Shown in pieces: positions 1 through 8,728 of a stretch of 64,000 nt of DNA (position 1 is the stretch's first letter; every line of letters begins with the position of its first letter). The notes beneath the pieces are model-generated. The model ran no database searches. It worked only from the letters and a program-made list of their open reading frames with translations, and was not told the DNA's origin. The DNA is from Oscillospiraceae bacterium (GTDB lineage Bacteria > Bacillota > Clostridia > Oscillospirales > Acutalibacteraceae): contig SVNZ01000003.1 of the NCBI GenBank assembly GCA_015066595.1, forward strand, positions 1 to 64,000, in the 5' to 3' direction. The position numbers and the translations under genes are program-made.

Positions 1-92
1 TTGACCACATTGAACTTCTTTGGTCAATTCCGCTTCTCCCTTTATCTCTCACACTTTATTCAGTTTTCAGGGTGTAACCCTTATAAAGTTCG
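1..92 (-). other. rRNA spacer/leader-like sequence (probably just before a 23S rRNA gene)
   Basis: Read on the minus strand, this stretch contains CCTGAAAACTGAATA followed by a run ending in GGTCAA at the window edge. This resembles the conserved end of Firmicute 16S-23S spacers, just before 23S rRNA begins. The 23S gene would lie left of position 1 on the minus strand. No 16S gene follows on the right, where a protein gene starts at 269, so the 23S would have its own leader or the contig edge falls in an rRNA repeat. The identification rests on pattern memory only. Confidence 0.4.
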
Positions 93-113
93 TAACCGCA
101 AGGCTACGGACTT

Positions 114-145
114 ATTTTATTGCCCTGCTTTGTGCATAAAGTCAA
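114..145 (-). promoter_or_regulatory. possible minus-strand promoter for the rRNA-like leader
   Basis: The minus strand has TTGACT (140-145) followed by an AT-rich -10 candidate: AATAAA at spacing 18 or TAAAAT at spacing 20. The -35 is good and the -10 is ambiguous. It would drive the spacer-like leader toward the left edge. Confidence 0.3.
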
Positions 146-197
146 TTTTTTATATGATTTCTTGTGCATTAGAATAATAGTATTTAGTTTTATTGCG

Positions 198-206
198 TGA
201 TATAAT
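198..206 (+). promoter_or_regulatory. extended -10 promoter of the dockerin protein gene
   Basis: TGATATAAT is an extended -10 element (TGn plus TATAAT) 63 bases before the start codon. No good -35 is visible at the usual spacing, which extended -10 promoters tolerate. Confidence 0.5.
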
Positions 207-268
207 TATGCTGTGGTAGTTTTAGGATTTATCTGCCACAGCTTTTATACATTTTAGGAGGAAATACT

Positions 269-3200
269 ATGAAAAAACTTGTGTCTTTGCTCTTGGTTTT
301 AGTAATGGTACTGAGTATTTTCAATATTGTTCCTGTTTCGGCAGCTACGATTGATGAAAACAAAGCTTATATTAAGGTGAATGATCAGTACTACGAGGTA
401 GAAAAAGACGATATTTTTACCTATGCTTATACACTTAAATATACAAAAACAAAAGTGGGAAGTCTGAACATAAATATTTTTTATGACACTGAGGGCTTAG
501 ATTTTATCCCTGTATATGACAAGTATGGCGATGTTGACCTCACATATCACTTCCCGAATATCTATGGCGGCACTGTGTCTAATTTTGATATTGATGGTAA
601 GCTGTATTTCAACTATTCATCAGTAAGCGGTGTGCGTTTTTATGAGGATGATACCATAGTATTCACAGGTGATTTTAAAGTAACAGCAGATACAGGTGTC
701 TACGAAATAGGCTCAAATATGATTACTTTATCTGATGTAGATATGACCAAGGTTGTCTATGAAGGCGAAGTGCTCGGAGAATTTGAGAGTACGCAGAAAC
801 TTCCAGAGCTTACACCTGTAGATTTTGATGATCCGACTGTGATACCGACAGAGGAAGTAACAGCAGAACCGACAGATGCACCAACTGAAGCACCGACAGA
901 TACTCCTACAGAAGACAAAAAGGAAATCCACGTCGTCGCTGGTGAGTCAACTCTTTGTGGTTCTAACTGGGATCCGAGCGATACAGCAAACGAGATGACA
1001 TATAATGCTGAAAAGGGTGTGTATGAAAAGGTTTATACAAACGTTAAAGCCGGCACATATGAATTCAAGATAACAACCGATTATGCATGGGGCAACCCAG
1101 AATTTAACCTTGATGGTAGTGCAAACAACGGTGGTCCTAATGCATCTGTAACAGTAAACGTTGACGGTGCGACAGTAACCATCAGCTTTGATGGCAAAAA
1201 GGCACTGGTTGAAGTTATCGAACCTGAAAAACCGACTCAAAAACCGACTCAAACACCAACACAAGAGCCCACCAAAGAACCTACAGAGGAGCCAACAGAA
1301 ATTTCAACAGAAGAGCCAACAGAAGAGCCTAAATACCATACAGTATATCTCATAGACAGTGCCAAGTGGGATGTTGCTTGTGCTTATGCATATACAGAAT
1401 TCTCTACTGATCCTGTAGATTACATAGAAAATGCACTGTGGCCAGGTGTAATTATGACTAAAACAAGTCAAAAAGCTCCTAACGGTGCTGATATATATGA
1501 AGTCGTATTGCAGGATATATATAAGTTGATATGCTTCAATGACGCAAGCAACCTTAGAACAGATGCTATTGAAATAAGAGCAAATCAGTATTACGACAAC
1601 CTTGATAACAAATGGTACGCAGACTTGTCAGAGGTTCCAACAATAGAACCTACAGAAGCTCCAACTGTTATTCCAACAGAAGAATCATCTGAAACACCTA
1701 CTGTAGAGCCGACACAAGAACCAACACAAGAACCGACACTTGCAAAAGAGAAAACAACAGTATATCTCATCAACAGAGAAAAATGGTACGATGTTTGTGC
1801 ATATGCTTGGACTGGTGTGCAGTCAAGTGATTTGTGGCCTGGTACAAGGATGGAATTAGTTGGCACTACAGCCGACGGTGCACAAGTGTATTCAATAACT
1901 TATGAGTACAGATATCACAATATTATTTTCAGTAACTTTGGTATGCCTCAAACCGAAGATCTAATGCTATATCCGGATCATTTCTATGATAACGAGTCAA
2001 ACGAATGGATATGGTCAGTAGATTTTGAGCCAATAGAAGCCGAAACCGAAGAACCAACGACACAGGGTGTATATATAAACGCCGACGGAGTGTTATATAA
2101 GGTAGAAAAAGGCCAGACCTTCACATATAACTACTGTATATCTGTAGACAGTTCAATAAAGATATCTTCGCTTCATGCACAGACTTACTATGATGCAGGA
2201 GGACTTGAGTTTGTGCCTGTATATGATAAGTACGGTGACGTAGATGTAGCTACTATTTTTCCTGAACTTTCCACAGGTATGGTATATAACTTCAAGATTG
2301 ACGGTACGCTTTACTACAATTATTCTAGTGCAAGAGGTATAAGAATGCCTGATGATAACGTGGTATTCTCTGGTCAATTCATAGTTACTGCAGATAGCGG
2401 TATTTATGAAATCAACACACAGATGGTTACACTGGCTGATTCAGATATGAATCTTATCGTAAGTGAATCGGAAAAAGTCGGTGACTATGAGGAGAGCTCA
2501 CGCTTAGAAAATGTTGTCTTACCTGAAAATCCTACATATCCAACAGAAATTCCAACAGAGCCATCCGAAGATCCGACACAAGAGCCGACACAAGAGCCAA
2601 CACAAGAGCCAACACAGGAGCCGACACAAAAAGTGGACGAAAAGACAACAGTCTACCTTATCAACAGCGCCGGTTGGTCACAGGCTTACCTATATGTATG
2701 GTCAGAAAACGATGAACAGCTGGCACTGTGGCCGGGTGTTCGGATGACAAAAGTTGGAAATATGTCTGATGGTGTGTACATATATTCATATACCTTTGAT
2801 AAGATGTATGACTACATTATTTTCAACTCATCGACAGGAATTCAATCTGAAGATTTAGCGTTTGTTCCAAATGGCTACTATGATAATCTGAAGGGTGAAT
2901 GGGTGAATATCTACGATTATGAACCAGAAGAGCCGAGCGAAGGTGGCGGAGATGAGGAAGCGCCAACAGATGTACCGACTATACTGCCAACACAGCAAGA
3001 CACAGAAGCTCCGACACAAATAAAACCGGGATCAACACCTGGTGATCAGGAGGACGAACCAACGGAAGCAGAGCCGACTGAGCCTGTTGTAGCTCCTACG
3101 GACCCAACAGAAACTCCTACATCAGAGCCTTCTGAGAAACCAACACAAGAACCAACAGAGCCCGAGACAGAGCCGACTGAGCCTGAGACAGAGCCAACAG

Positions 3201-3490
3201 AGCCAACCGAACCTGAGACAGAGCCGACTGAACCAACAGAACCTGAGACAGAGCCGACTGAACCAACAGAACCTGAGGCAGTTTTGATAGGCGATGTTAC
3301 CGGTGATGGTATTATCAACATCTTCGATGTGACCTATATCCAGTGCCATAGAGCTGAGTGGGCAAGCTATAAAAATCTTGATGATAGACAAAAAATCGCT
3401 GCAGATACAAACTTCGATGGTGTCATCAACATCTTTGATGCCACAAGAATTCAGATGTTTATCGCCGGTTACTTCAACGTGTTTACTTAA
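269..3490 (+). CDS. secreted multimodular starch-binding protein with C-terminal dockerin
   Basis: Secreted, probably amylosome-type protein. Signal peptide at residues 1-25 (MKK, long hydrophobic core, VSA end). A cohesin-like beta-sandwich module spans ~27-178 and recurs at ~600-748; both copies contain VPVYDKYGDVD or a close variant. An X25-like module sits at ~215-319 (HVVAGESTLCGSNWD). CBM26-like starch modules lie at ~354-455, 493-591 and 790-888, each with a YLI opening, aromatic residues, LWPGxxM and a Y/H-x-x-IxFN core. Thr/Pro/Glu-rich linkers join the modules. A type I dockerin at ~1005-1073 has two calcium loops (DVTGDG and DTNFDG). No catalytic domain is visible. Start chosen by AGGAGG eight bases upstream. 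It is monocistronic with its own terminator. Module names come from motif recognition; starch binding is inferred. Dockerins and CBM26 modules are known from the R. bromii amylosome. Confidence 0.85.
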   Translation: MKKLVSLLLVLVMVLSIFNIVPVSAATIDENKAYIKVNDQYYEVEKDDIFTYAYTLKYTKTKVGSLNINIFYDTEGLDFIPVYDKYGDVDLTYHFPNIYGGTVSNFDIDGKLYFNYSSVSGVRFYEDDTIVFTGDFKVTADTGVYEIGSNMITLSDVDMTKVVYEGEVLGEFESTQKLPELTPVDFDDPTVIPTEEVTAEPTDAPTEAPTDTPTEDKKEIHVVAGESTLCGSNWDPSDTANEMTYNAEKGVYEKVYTNVKAGTYEFKITTDYAWGNPEFNLDGSANNGGPNASVTVNVDGATVTISFDGKKALVEVIEPEKPTQKPTQTPTQEPTKEPTEEPTEISTEEPTEEPKYHTVYLIDSAKWDVACAYAYTEFSTDPVDYIENALWPGVIMTKTSQKAPNGADIYEVVLQDIYKLICFNDASNLRTDAIEIRANQYYDNLDNKWYADLSEVPTIEPTEAPTVIPTEESSETPTVEPTQEPTQEPTLAKEKTTVYLINREKWYDVCAYAWTGVQSSDLWPGTRMELVGTTADGAQVYSITYEYRYHNIIFSNFGMPQTEDLMLYPDHFYDNESNEWIWSVDFEPIEAETEEPTTQGVYINADGVLYKVEKGQTFTYNYCISVDSSIKISSLHAQTYYDAGGLEFVPVYDKYGDVDVATIFPELSTGMVYNFKIDGTLYYNYSSARGIRMPDDNVVFSGQFIVTADSGIYEINTQMVTLADSDMNLIVSESEKVGDYEESSRLENVVLPENPTYPTEIPTEPSEDPTQEPTQEPTQEPTQEPTQKVDEKTTVYLINSAGWSQAYLYVWSENDEQLALWPGVRMTKVGNMSDGVYIYSYTFDKMYDYIIFNSSTGIQSEDLAFVPNGYYDNLKGEWVNIYDYEPEEPSEGGGDEEAPTDVPTILPTQQDTEAPTQIKPGSTPGDQEDEPTEAEPTEPVVAPTDPTETPTSEPSEKPTQEPTEPETEPTEPETEPTEPTEPETEPTEPTEPETEPTEPTEPEAVLIGDVTGDGIINIFDVTYIQCHRAEWASYKNLDDRQKIAADTNFDGVINIFDATRIQMFIAGYFNVFT

Positions 3491-3509
3491 TAAATTTATG
3501 CAAAATAAA

Positions 3510-3540
3510 AAAGGTCGCACATTTCTGTGCGGCCTTTTTT
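3510..3540 (+). terminator. intrinsic terminator of the dockerin protein gene
   Basis: GGTCGCAC (3513-3520) pairs with GTGCGGCC (3527-3534) with one G-U pair, followed by six T. It begins about 20 bases after the stop codon. Confidence 0.9.
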
Positions 3541-3571
3541 AGGAAGTAAACATAAGATAGTTAATAACGGA

Positions 3572-3796
3572 TTATTGTTTTGTGTCGTTAGAATCAGTTT
3601 GTTTTTGTGACATAGTCAGATAAACAAAATTTGAGATGCATAACAGCACTATGAGGGAAATAGCAACAACCTGAAACACAAAAGCACCAATGTTAGGCAA
3701 ATCGTTTGAGGCGTTGAAAACGAGCACTGCAACAGATACGATAAGTGCACATATAGATACTATCAAAGCGACAAGTGCAATTATTTTATGTTTCAT
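3572..3796 (-). CDS. small two-helix membrane protein, function unknown
   Basis: A 74-residue protein starting MKHKIIALVAL with two hydrophobic segments (about residues 3-26 and 34-58) and a polar, Asp/Gln-rich tail. I do not recognise a family. The start at 3796 is chosen because AAGGAGAG lies just upstream; a longer reading frame would run into the end of the preceding gene. It follows the HAD phosphatase gene by 10 bases on the same strand, so both are probably one transcript. The two-helix layout suggests an inner-membrane protein, but nothing in the sequence points to a substrate or partner. Confidence 0.7.
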   Translation of the reverse strand: MKHKIIALVALIVSICALIVSVAVLVFNASNDLPNIGAFVFQVVAISLIVLLCISNFVYLTMSQKQTDSNDTKQ

Positions 3797-3806
3797 AGCG
3801 CTCTCC

Positions 3807-4541
3807 TTACTGTTTGATGAGGTAGTCCTTGATTTTTGTGACGTCACCGTCCATGATTTTATAGTTGCATATCAGCTCATTACCTTCGAGCGGTGTGCTG
3901 ATTTCCTGATGAATATACAGTCCGTCAACACCAGCACGGTGAGCTCCGCCCATATCTGAGATGCAGTCGTTGCCTATCATAATAGACTTTGACTTATCAA
4001 GATGATATTTCTTAAACAAAGTGTCAAAAAAGTCTTTTTGCGGTTTAGAGCAATGACAGTCAGAGCTGATTAGAATACCATCGAAGTAGTCAACCAGTCC
4101 AAGGTCTTGTAGCTCGGGATAAGTAAAGCATCGCTGAGCGTTAGAAAGAAGATAGACGTTCTTTCCGGCTTTTTTCAGGCTCTCTAACAAATCAATCACG
4201 CCATCATAAAGGCAGATGAACTTAGTGGATGCTTTCCTGAATCTGATAGCGGTATCAGAGATGACTTTGTCGCTTGGGACAACGCCCTTTCTAAGATAAA
4301 GTCGTCTGAAAACTCGCTCAAGCTTTATTTCGATATGGCTATAGCGTGGGTGAAAAAAACGTTCGATTTTGCCCTCGCTTTTTGCTATTCTGTGATAAAA
4401 AGTGGAGATTTCATCAGCACTGTATTTTGCACCGTAGCTTTTGTAGATGTTTGCGACCTTTTCCCAGAAGTCGGGACCCGATTCATCAGTGCGGATATCG
4501 ACCAGCGTACCATATAGGTCAAAAATGCAGTTTTGATACAT
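3807..4541 (-). CDS. HAD-superfamily hydrolase
   Basis: A 244-residue HAD-like phosphatase, cytoplasmic, likely acting on a small phosphorylated metabolite. Motif I is FDLYGTLVD, with the nucleophilic Asp at residue 8. The second Asp of the usual DxD is replaced by Tyr, as in haloacid dehalogenase-type and some phosphatase branches. Motif II is LLSNAQR, and the motif III/IV region has KPQKDFFD followed by MIGNDCISDMGGA. The helical cap lies between about 20 and 95. ATG at 4541 is chosen over a TTG five codons upstream because AAAGGA sits eight bases before it. The small membrane protein gene follows 10 bases after the stop. Substrate cannot be read from sequence. Confidence 0.85.
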   Translation of the reverse strand: MYQNCIFDLYGTLVDIRTDESGPDFWEKVANIYKSYGAKYSADEISTFYHRIAKSEGKIERFFHPRYSHIEIKLERVFRRLYLRKGVVPSDKVISDTAIRFRKASTKFICLYDGVIDLLESLKKAGKNVYLLSNAQRCFTYPELQDLGLVDYFDGILISSDCHCSKPQKDFFDTLFKKYHLDKSKSIMIGNDCISDMGGAHRAGVDGLYIHQEISTPLEGNELICNYKIMDGDVTKIKDYLIKQ

Positions 4542-4603
4542 AGGGTATCCTTTCAAAAATAATATGTTTCATTATAAACGCAAAAAATGGAAAAATAAAG
4601 TGT

Positions 4604-4632
4604 TTGTAGTAAATAAGATAATATGCTACAAT
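4604..4632 (+). promoter_or_regulatory. possible sigma-A promoter of nth
   Basis: TTGTAG (4604-4609), 17 bases, TACAAT (4627-4632). The -10 is good and the -35 weak. Position fits a short leader before the start at 4656. Confidence 0.4.
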
Positions 4633-4655
4633 GGTTTTGCAAAGTAGGTGAAAAA

Positions 4656-5282
4656 ATGACCAAAAAACAGATAGCTTTACAGGCAGTTAATGCCTTAAAA
4701 AAAGAATATCCCGATGCAATATGCTCACTGACATATACAGATCCGCTCCAGTTGCTTATTGCAACACGCCTTGCTGCCCAGTGTACCGATGCCAGAGTGA
4801 ATATGGTGACGCCTGCACTTTTTGAGAGATTTAAAAATGCAGAGGATTTTGCAAATGCTACATATGACGAAGTTGCGCAATACATAAAGTCTTGTGGACT
4901 GTATAAGACCAAATCCCGTGATCTTGTCGAGCTTGGAAAGATGCTGGTTGAACAGTACGGCTCACAGGTACCTGATTCGCTTGATGAGTTAATAAAACTT
5001 CCGGGAATAGGACGAAAAACCGCAAACCTCGTTATGGGTGATATCTTTCATCAGCCTGCGGTAGTGGTGGACACCCATTGTATAAGAATCACTCGCAGAC
5101 TCGGACTCCATAGTGAGAAAGATGCAAAAAAAATCGAGTTTATACTACGTGACTTATTACCCGAAGATGAGTCAAACGACTTTTGTCACCGCATTGTGCT
5201 CCACGGACGGGCTGTGTGCACAGCAAGAAACGCTATGTGTGACAAATGCTGTATGAATGAGTTTTGTAGAAAAAAGCTGTAA
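4656..5282 (+). CDS. nth: endonuclease III (DNA glycosylase/AP lyase)
   Basis: A 208-residue base-excision repair enzyme that removes oxidised pyrimidines and cleaves the abasic site. The helix-hairpin-helix reads LPGIGRKTANLVMGD (about residue 115) and contains the catalytic Lys. The catalytic Asp is in VVDTHCIRI (about 139). The C-terminus carries the 4Fe-4S signature C-x6-C-x2-C-x5-C (about 188-204), so the cluster should be intact. ATG at 4656 is preferred over an in-frame ATG 33 bases earlier because GTAGGTG precedes it at normal spacing. It is transcribed alone, divergently from the HAD gene, and ends before a strong hairpin. Confidence 0.97.
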   Translation: MTKKQIALQAVNALKKEYPDAICSLTYTDPLQLLIATRLAAQCTDARVNMVTPALFERFKNAEDFANATYDEVAQYIKSCGLYKTKSRDLVELGKMLVEQYGSQVPDSLDELIKLPGIGRKTANLVMGDIFHQPAVVVDTHCIRITRRLGLHSEKDAKKIEFILRDLLPEDESNDFCHRIVLHGRAVCTARNAMCDKCCMNEFCRKKL

Positions 5283-5303
5283 ATACTATATAAATAAAAC
5301 TAG

Positions 5304-5340
5304 ACCCCAGAGGATGTTATCTTATCTCTGGGGTTTCAGT
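5304..5340. terminator. terminator between nth and a minus-strand gene, likely bidirectional
   Basis: ACCCCAGAG (5304-5312) pairs perfectly with CTCTGGGGT (5326-5334). T-rich sequence follows on the plus strand, and a T-rich tail also follows on the minus strand. It serves convergent nth and the gene at 5351-5812. Confidence 0.8.
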
Positions 5341-5350
5341 TTAATTTTTG

Positions 5351-5812
5351 CTAGATATTGTTTGCTTCTTTGATGAGCATAAAATCGATACCCATGCTCT
5401 TTATTTCGTCGAGCGCTTTTGGGTTAATGTCATTTATCAAAACCATCTTTTCGTGTGAAATACATCTTAGCCAAGGCAACTTGTTCTTATAAAAAGTCAA
5501 ATCTTCAGGATAGTCATAGCTATCCCACGAAGTAAAATCAGACGGTTCGCTCAAAATAGTTTTTGTTGTTTTGTTTATTTCATAACAATGAATTTGCTGA
5601 CCGGATGAGTATCGTGGCAACTCAAACTTGTCAGAAGAAATTTTGTGTTCATTTAATCTGTCTAAAAAATCAAAATACATATCTGGGTGCTCTTTTTTAT
5701 GAACATTTTTTGAGGTAAAAAAGCTGAAACAGTCGCTGTGTGACAGAGCGATTTTTAATATATCTTTATATTTCTTGTTATAAAAATCAAAGTTTAATAA
5801 TGAATAAACCAT
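5351..5812 (-). CDS. hypothetical protein, unrecognised
   Basis: A 153-residue protein beginning MVYSLLNFDFYNKKYKD. It is mostly polar and aromatic, rich in Tyr, Phe, Asp and Lys, with no signal peptide, membrane segment or motif I can name. The start at 5812 is chosen because AGGTGG lies six bases upstream; a longer frame to 5848 lacks this. It stands alone between two terminator hairpins with nearly identical stems (5304-5334 and 5892-5930), an arrangement typical of a gene inserted between transcription units. Soluble, cytoplasmic location is inferred from composition. I assign no function. Confidence 0.65.
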   Translation of the reverse strand: MVYSLLNFDFYNKKYKDILKIALSHSDCFSFFTSKNVHKKEHPDMYFDFLDRLNEHKISSDKFELPRYSSGQQIHCYEINKTTKTILSEPSDFTSWDSYDYPEDLTFYKNKLPWLRCISHEKMVLINDINPKALDEIKSMGIDFMLIKEANNI

Positions 5813-5891
5813 ACTACCACCTATACATAAAAATAGTGCTTTTGCCAATTTCCTAAATAATATTATATTGCCCTATAGATGTCAATAGATA

Positions 5892-5935
5892 AAACACCCC
5901 AGAGGTAAGCTTATGTCCTCTGGGGTGTTTTTAAT
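5892..5935. terminator. terminator downstream of valS
   Basis: AAACACCCCAGAGG (5892-5905) pairs perfectly with CCTCTGGGGTGTTT (5917-5930). T-rich tails occur on both strands. Its CCCCAGAG core matches that of the terminator at 5304-5334 on the other side of the same small gene. Confidence 0.85.
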
Positions 5936-5961
5936 ATTTTTAGTCTGATAACTTAAACTCT

Positions 5962-8586
5962 TTAGTCAAATGCAGCGATAGCAGCTTTGATAAGAGCGAT
6001 TTTTTCTCTTTCTCTTTCAGCCTGACCCTTGATTTTTTCGATGACAGCTTGTGGCGCTTTTGACATAAAGCCAGCATTGTTGAGTTTGCCTTCGTCCTGA
6101 GCGAGCATCTTCTCAACAGTCGCGAGCTCTTTGTTCAGACGCTTGAGCTCTTCTTCCTTATCGACGAGGTCACTCATAGGGATGTAGATTTTAGCGTCGT
6201 TTGTAACAACTGTCACTGCTTTATCAAGAGTGAACTCATCGCCGATTTCGATCTCTGTAGCTGAAGCAAGCTTTTTGATGAACTGAACACCGTGAGTGAA
6301 AGTGTCTTTCTTATCAGTTGCGATGAAGTAGTTAGCTTTCTTTGATGGTGGAACGTTCATCTCGTTTCTTCTTGTACGGATAGCTGTGATAGCTTCCATG
6401 ATGACTTGCATCTGCTGTGCTTCGTTCTTGAAGTTTAAAGCATCACTGTACTTTGGATACTCAGCGAGCATGATGGTGTCACCTTCGTGTGGGAGTGTCT
6501 GCCAGATTTCTTCAGTGATGAATGGCATAAACGGATGTAAAAGCTTTAAAATCTTGTCGAGTACAAAGAGCAGTACCTGACGAGCGTTCTGAGCTGATAC
6601 TTCATCATCGCTGTTGAGTCGGGATTTTGCAAGCTCAATGTACCAGTCGCAGTAGCAGTCCCAGATGAAGTCGTACAGCTTTTGTACAGCGATACCGAGC
6701 TCGAACTTGTCGAGGTTGTCGGTGACTTCCTTAGAGAGTGTGTTCAAAGTGGAGAGTATCCACTTGTCTTCAAGCTCGAGTGTCTCAGGGAGCTTGCATT
6801 CTACTTCGTGGTCGTCGATGTTCATGTGAACAAAACGAGATGCATTGTAGAGCTTGTTTGCAAAGTTACGACAAGATTCAACACGTTCTTCGGAGAATCT
6901 CATATCGTTACCAGGTGAGTTACCTGTAGCGAGGAAGAATCGAAGTGCGTCAGCACCGTATTTGTCGATAACTTCAATAGGGTCAACACCGTTGTTTAAT
7001 GATTTGCTCATCTTTCTGCCCTGTGAGTCACGTATGATACCGTGGATGAACACAGTGTTGAAAGGCACTTCGTCCATATGGTGAAGTCCTGAGAAAATCA
7101 TACGTGCAACCCAGAAGAAGATGATATCATAACCTGTGACCAAAGTGTTGGTAGGGTAGAAGTATTTGAGGTCTTCAGCGTCATTCGGCCAGCCTAAAGT
7201 TGAAAATGGCCACAGTGCTGAACTAAACCATGTATCAAGAGTATCTTCGTCCTGTGTAAGGTGGATGCATCCACATTTCGGACATACCTGTGGAGCTTCT
7301 TTTGCAACTACAGTGTGACCACACTCATCGCAGTAGTAAGCAGGGATTCTGTGACCCCACCACAGCTGACGGGAAATACACCAGTCTTTGATGTTTTCCA
7401 TCCAGTGGAAGTAGATTTTATCAAAACGTTCAGGAACGAACTTAACTCGACCGTCTTTTACACATTCGATAGCAGGCTCTGCAAGTGGCTTCATCTTTAC
7501 AAACCACTGTTTTGATACTCGTGGCTCGACAGTTGTGTGACAACGATAGCAAGTGCCGACGTTGTGAGAATAGTCTTCAATCTCAACGAGATATCCGCCC
7601 TCTTGTAAATCTTTTACGATAGCTTTTCGAGCTTCATAACGGTCCATACCCGCATATTTTGGATAGTCCTCGGTGATTTTTGCATCGTCTGTCATACAGT
7701 TTAAGACAGGAAGATTATGTCGAAGTCCTACTTCAAAGTCGTTAGGGTCGTGTGCAGGAGTAATCTTAACAACGCCTGTACCAAAGTCCATTTCAACATA
7801 GTCATCAGCAACGATAGGAATCTCACGACCGACCAGCGGTAGGGTCAGAGTTTTGCCGACCAAATCCTTGTAGCGTTCATCGTTGGGGTTGACTGCCACA
7901 GCAGTATCGCCGAGCAGTGTCTCAGGACGAGTTGTCGCAAGCTCAAGATAACCGCTACCATCTGTGAGTGGGTAGCGAAGGTGCCAGAAATGACCTGCCT
8001 GTTCCTCAAACTCAACCTCTGCATCAGAGATAGATGTCTTGCAGTGTGGGCACCAGTTGATGATACGCTCACCCTGATATATTAAGCCTTCTTCATATAG
8101 GCGTACGAAAACTTCTTTTACAGCCTGTGAGCAGCCCTCGTCCATAGTGAAGCGTTCTCTTTCCCAGTCACAAGATGTACCGAGCTTTCTAAACTGCTTT
8201 GTGATACGTGAGCCATATTCGTGCTTCCAGTCCCAAACACGCTCCAAGAACTTCTCTCGACCCAAGATCTCCTTTGAAAGACCTTCTTTTTTGATAGCTT
8301 CAACAACCTTAGCTTCAGTAGCGATAGAAGCGTGGTCAGTACCAGGTAGCCACAGTGCACAGTAGCCCTGCATACGTCTAAAACGGATGAGAATATCTTG
8401 AAGAGTGTTGTCGAGTGCGTGGCCGATATGGAGCTGACCAGTGATGTTTGGTGGTGGCATAACGATAGTGTAAGGAGTCTTGTCCTTATCAATTTCTGCA
8501 TGGAAATAGTTGTTTTCCATCCAGAAGTCGTATATTCTATCTTCGACCTGTTTTGGGTCGTAAGACTTAGCCAGTTCTTTAGCCAT
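5962..8586 (-). CDS. valS: valyl-tRNA synthetase
   Basis: Charges tRNA-Val with valine in the cytoplasm; 874 residues, normal length for bacterial ValRS. The class I HIGH motif occurs as [10 protein letters not shown] (H53), and KMSKS as [11 protein letters not shown] (about residue 524). The editing domain lies between about 190 and 340 ([18 protein letters not shown]). A zinc-type Cys cluster CDECGHT/CPKCGC is near 425-445. A C-terminal coiled-coil arm of Glu/Lys-rich heptads runs over the last ~65 residues. GGGAGGA precedes the ATG. A consensus promoter lies at 8623-8651. The leader is too short for a T-box, so no tRNA-dependent control is evident. Confidence 0.98.
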   Translation of the reverse strand: MAKELAKSYDPKQVEDRIYDFWMENNYFHAEIDKDKTPYTIVMPPPNITGQLHIGHALDNTLQDILIRFRRMQGYCALWLPGTDHASIATEAKVVEAIKKEGLSKEILGREKFLERVWDWKHEYGSRITKQFRKLGTSCDWERERFTMDEGCSQAVKEVFVRLYEEGLIYQGERIINWCPHCKTSISDAEVEFEEQAGHFWHLRYPLTDGSGYLELATTRPETLLGDTAVAVNPNDERYKDLVGKTLTLPLVGREIPIVADDYVEMDFGTGVVKITPAHDPNDFEVGLRHNLPVLNCMTDDAKITEDYPKYAGMDRYEARKAIVKDLQEGGYLVEIEDYSHNVGTCYRCHTTVEPRVSKQWFVKMKPLAEPAIECVKDGRVKFVPERFDKIYFHWMENIKDWCISRQLWWGHRIPAYYCDECGHTVVAKEAPQVCPKCGCIHLTQDEDTLDTWFSSALWPFSTLGWPNDAEDLKYFYPTNTLVTGYDIIFFWVARMIFSGLHHMDEVPFNTVFIHGIIRDSQGRKMSKSLNNGVDPIEVIDKYGADALRFFLATGNSPGNDMRFSEERVESCRNFANKLYNASRFVHMNIDDHEVECKLPETLELEDKWILSTLNTLSKEVTDNLDKFELGIAVQKLYDFIWDCYCDWYIELAKSRLNSDDEVSAQNARQVLLFVLDKILKLLHPFMPFITEEIWQTLPHEGDTIMLAEYPKYSDALNFKNEAQQMQVIMEAITAIRTRRNEMNVPPSKKANYFIATDKKDTFTHGVQFIKKLASATEIEIGDEFTLDKAVTVVTNDAKIYIPMSDLVDKEEELKRLNKELATVEKMLAQDEGKLNNAGFMSKAPQAVIEKIKGQAEREREKIALIKAAIAAFD

Positions 8587-8622
8587 AAAAATTCCTCCCT
8601 ATTATAGGTTACATACATCGTT

Positions 8623-8651
8623 ATTATCGCATTTTTAGGTGCATTTGTCAA
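8623..8651 (-). promoter_or_regulatory. sigma-A promoter of valS
   Basis: On the minus strand: TTGACA (8646-8651), 17 bases, GATAAT (8623-8628). The -35 is perfect and the -10 matches five of six bases. Confidence 0.8.
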
Positions 8652-8683
8652 TGATTCAAGCAAGCTTGTACATTATAAAAATG

Positions 8684-8716
8684 AAAAAACAGCGTGCAGA
8701 ATTTTGCACGCTGTTT
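8684..8716 (-). terminator. terminator of the ABC/DUF4340 operon
   Basis: AACAGCGTGCA (8688-8698) pairs with TGCACGCTGTT (8705-8715). The plus-strand A run at 8685-8689 gives the U run on the minus-strand transcript. Confidence 0.9.
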
Positions 8717-8728
8717 GGTGAATGCAAT

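Noticed and set aside
1216-3290. Repeated short units in the Thr/Pro/Glu linkers looked like a CRISPR or tandem repeat array, and gave long minus-strand reading frames rich in Val-Gly-Ser.
   Set aside because: The repeats are in frame codons for PTEEPTE-type linkers of a secreted protein, without regular spacers. The minus-strand frames are shadows with no ribosome binding site.
8601-8606. TATAAT close to the valS ribosome binding site as the -10 box.
   Set aside because: A start from it would fall in or beside the Shine-Dalgarno sequence; the TTGACA-17-GATAAT promoter at 8623-8651 leaves a normal leader.
8587-8728. T-box riboswitch controlling valS.
   Set aside because: The leader between promoter and start is about 30 bases, too short for a T-box, and the hairpin at 8684-8716 is the terminator of the upstream operon.
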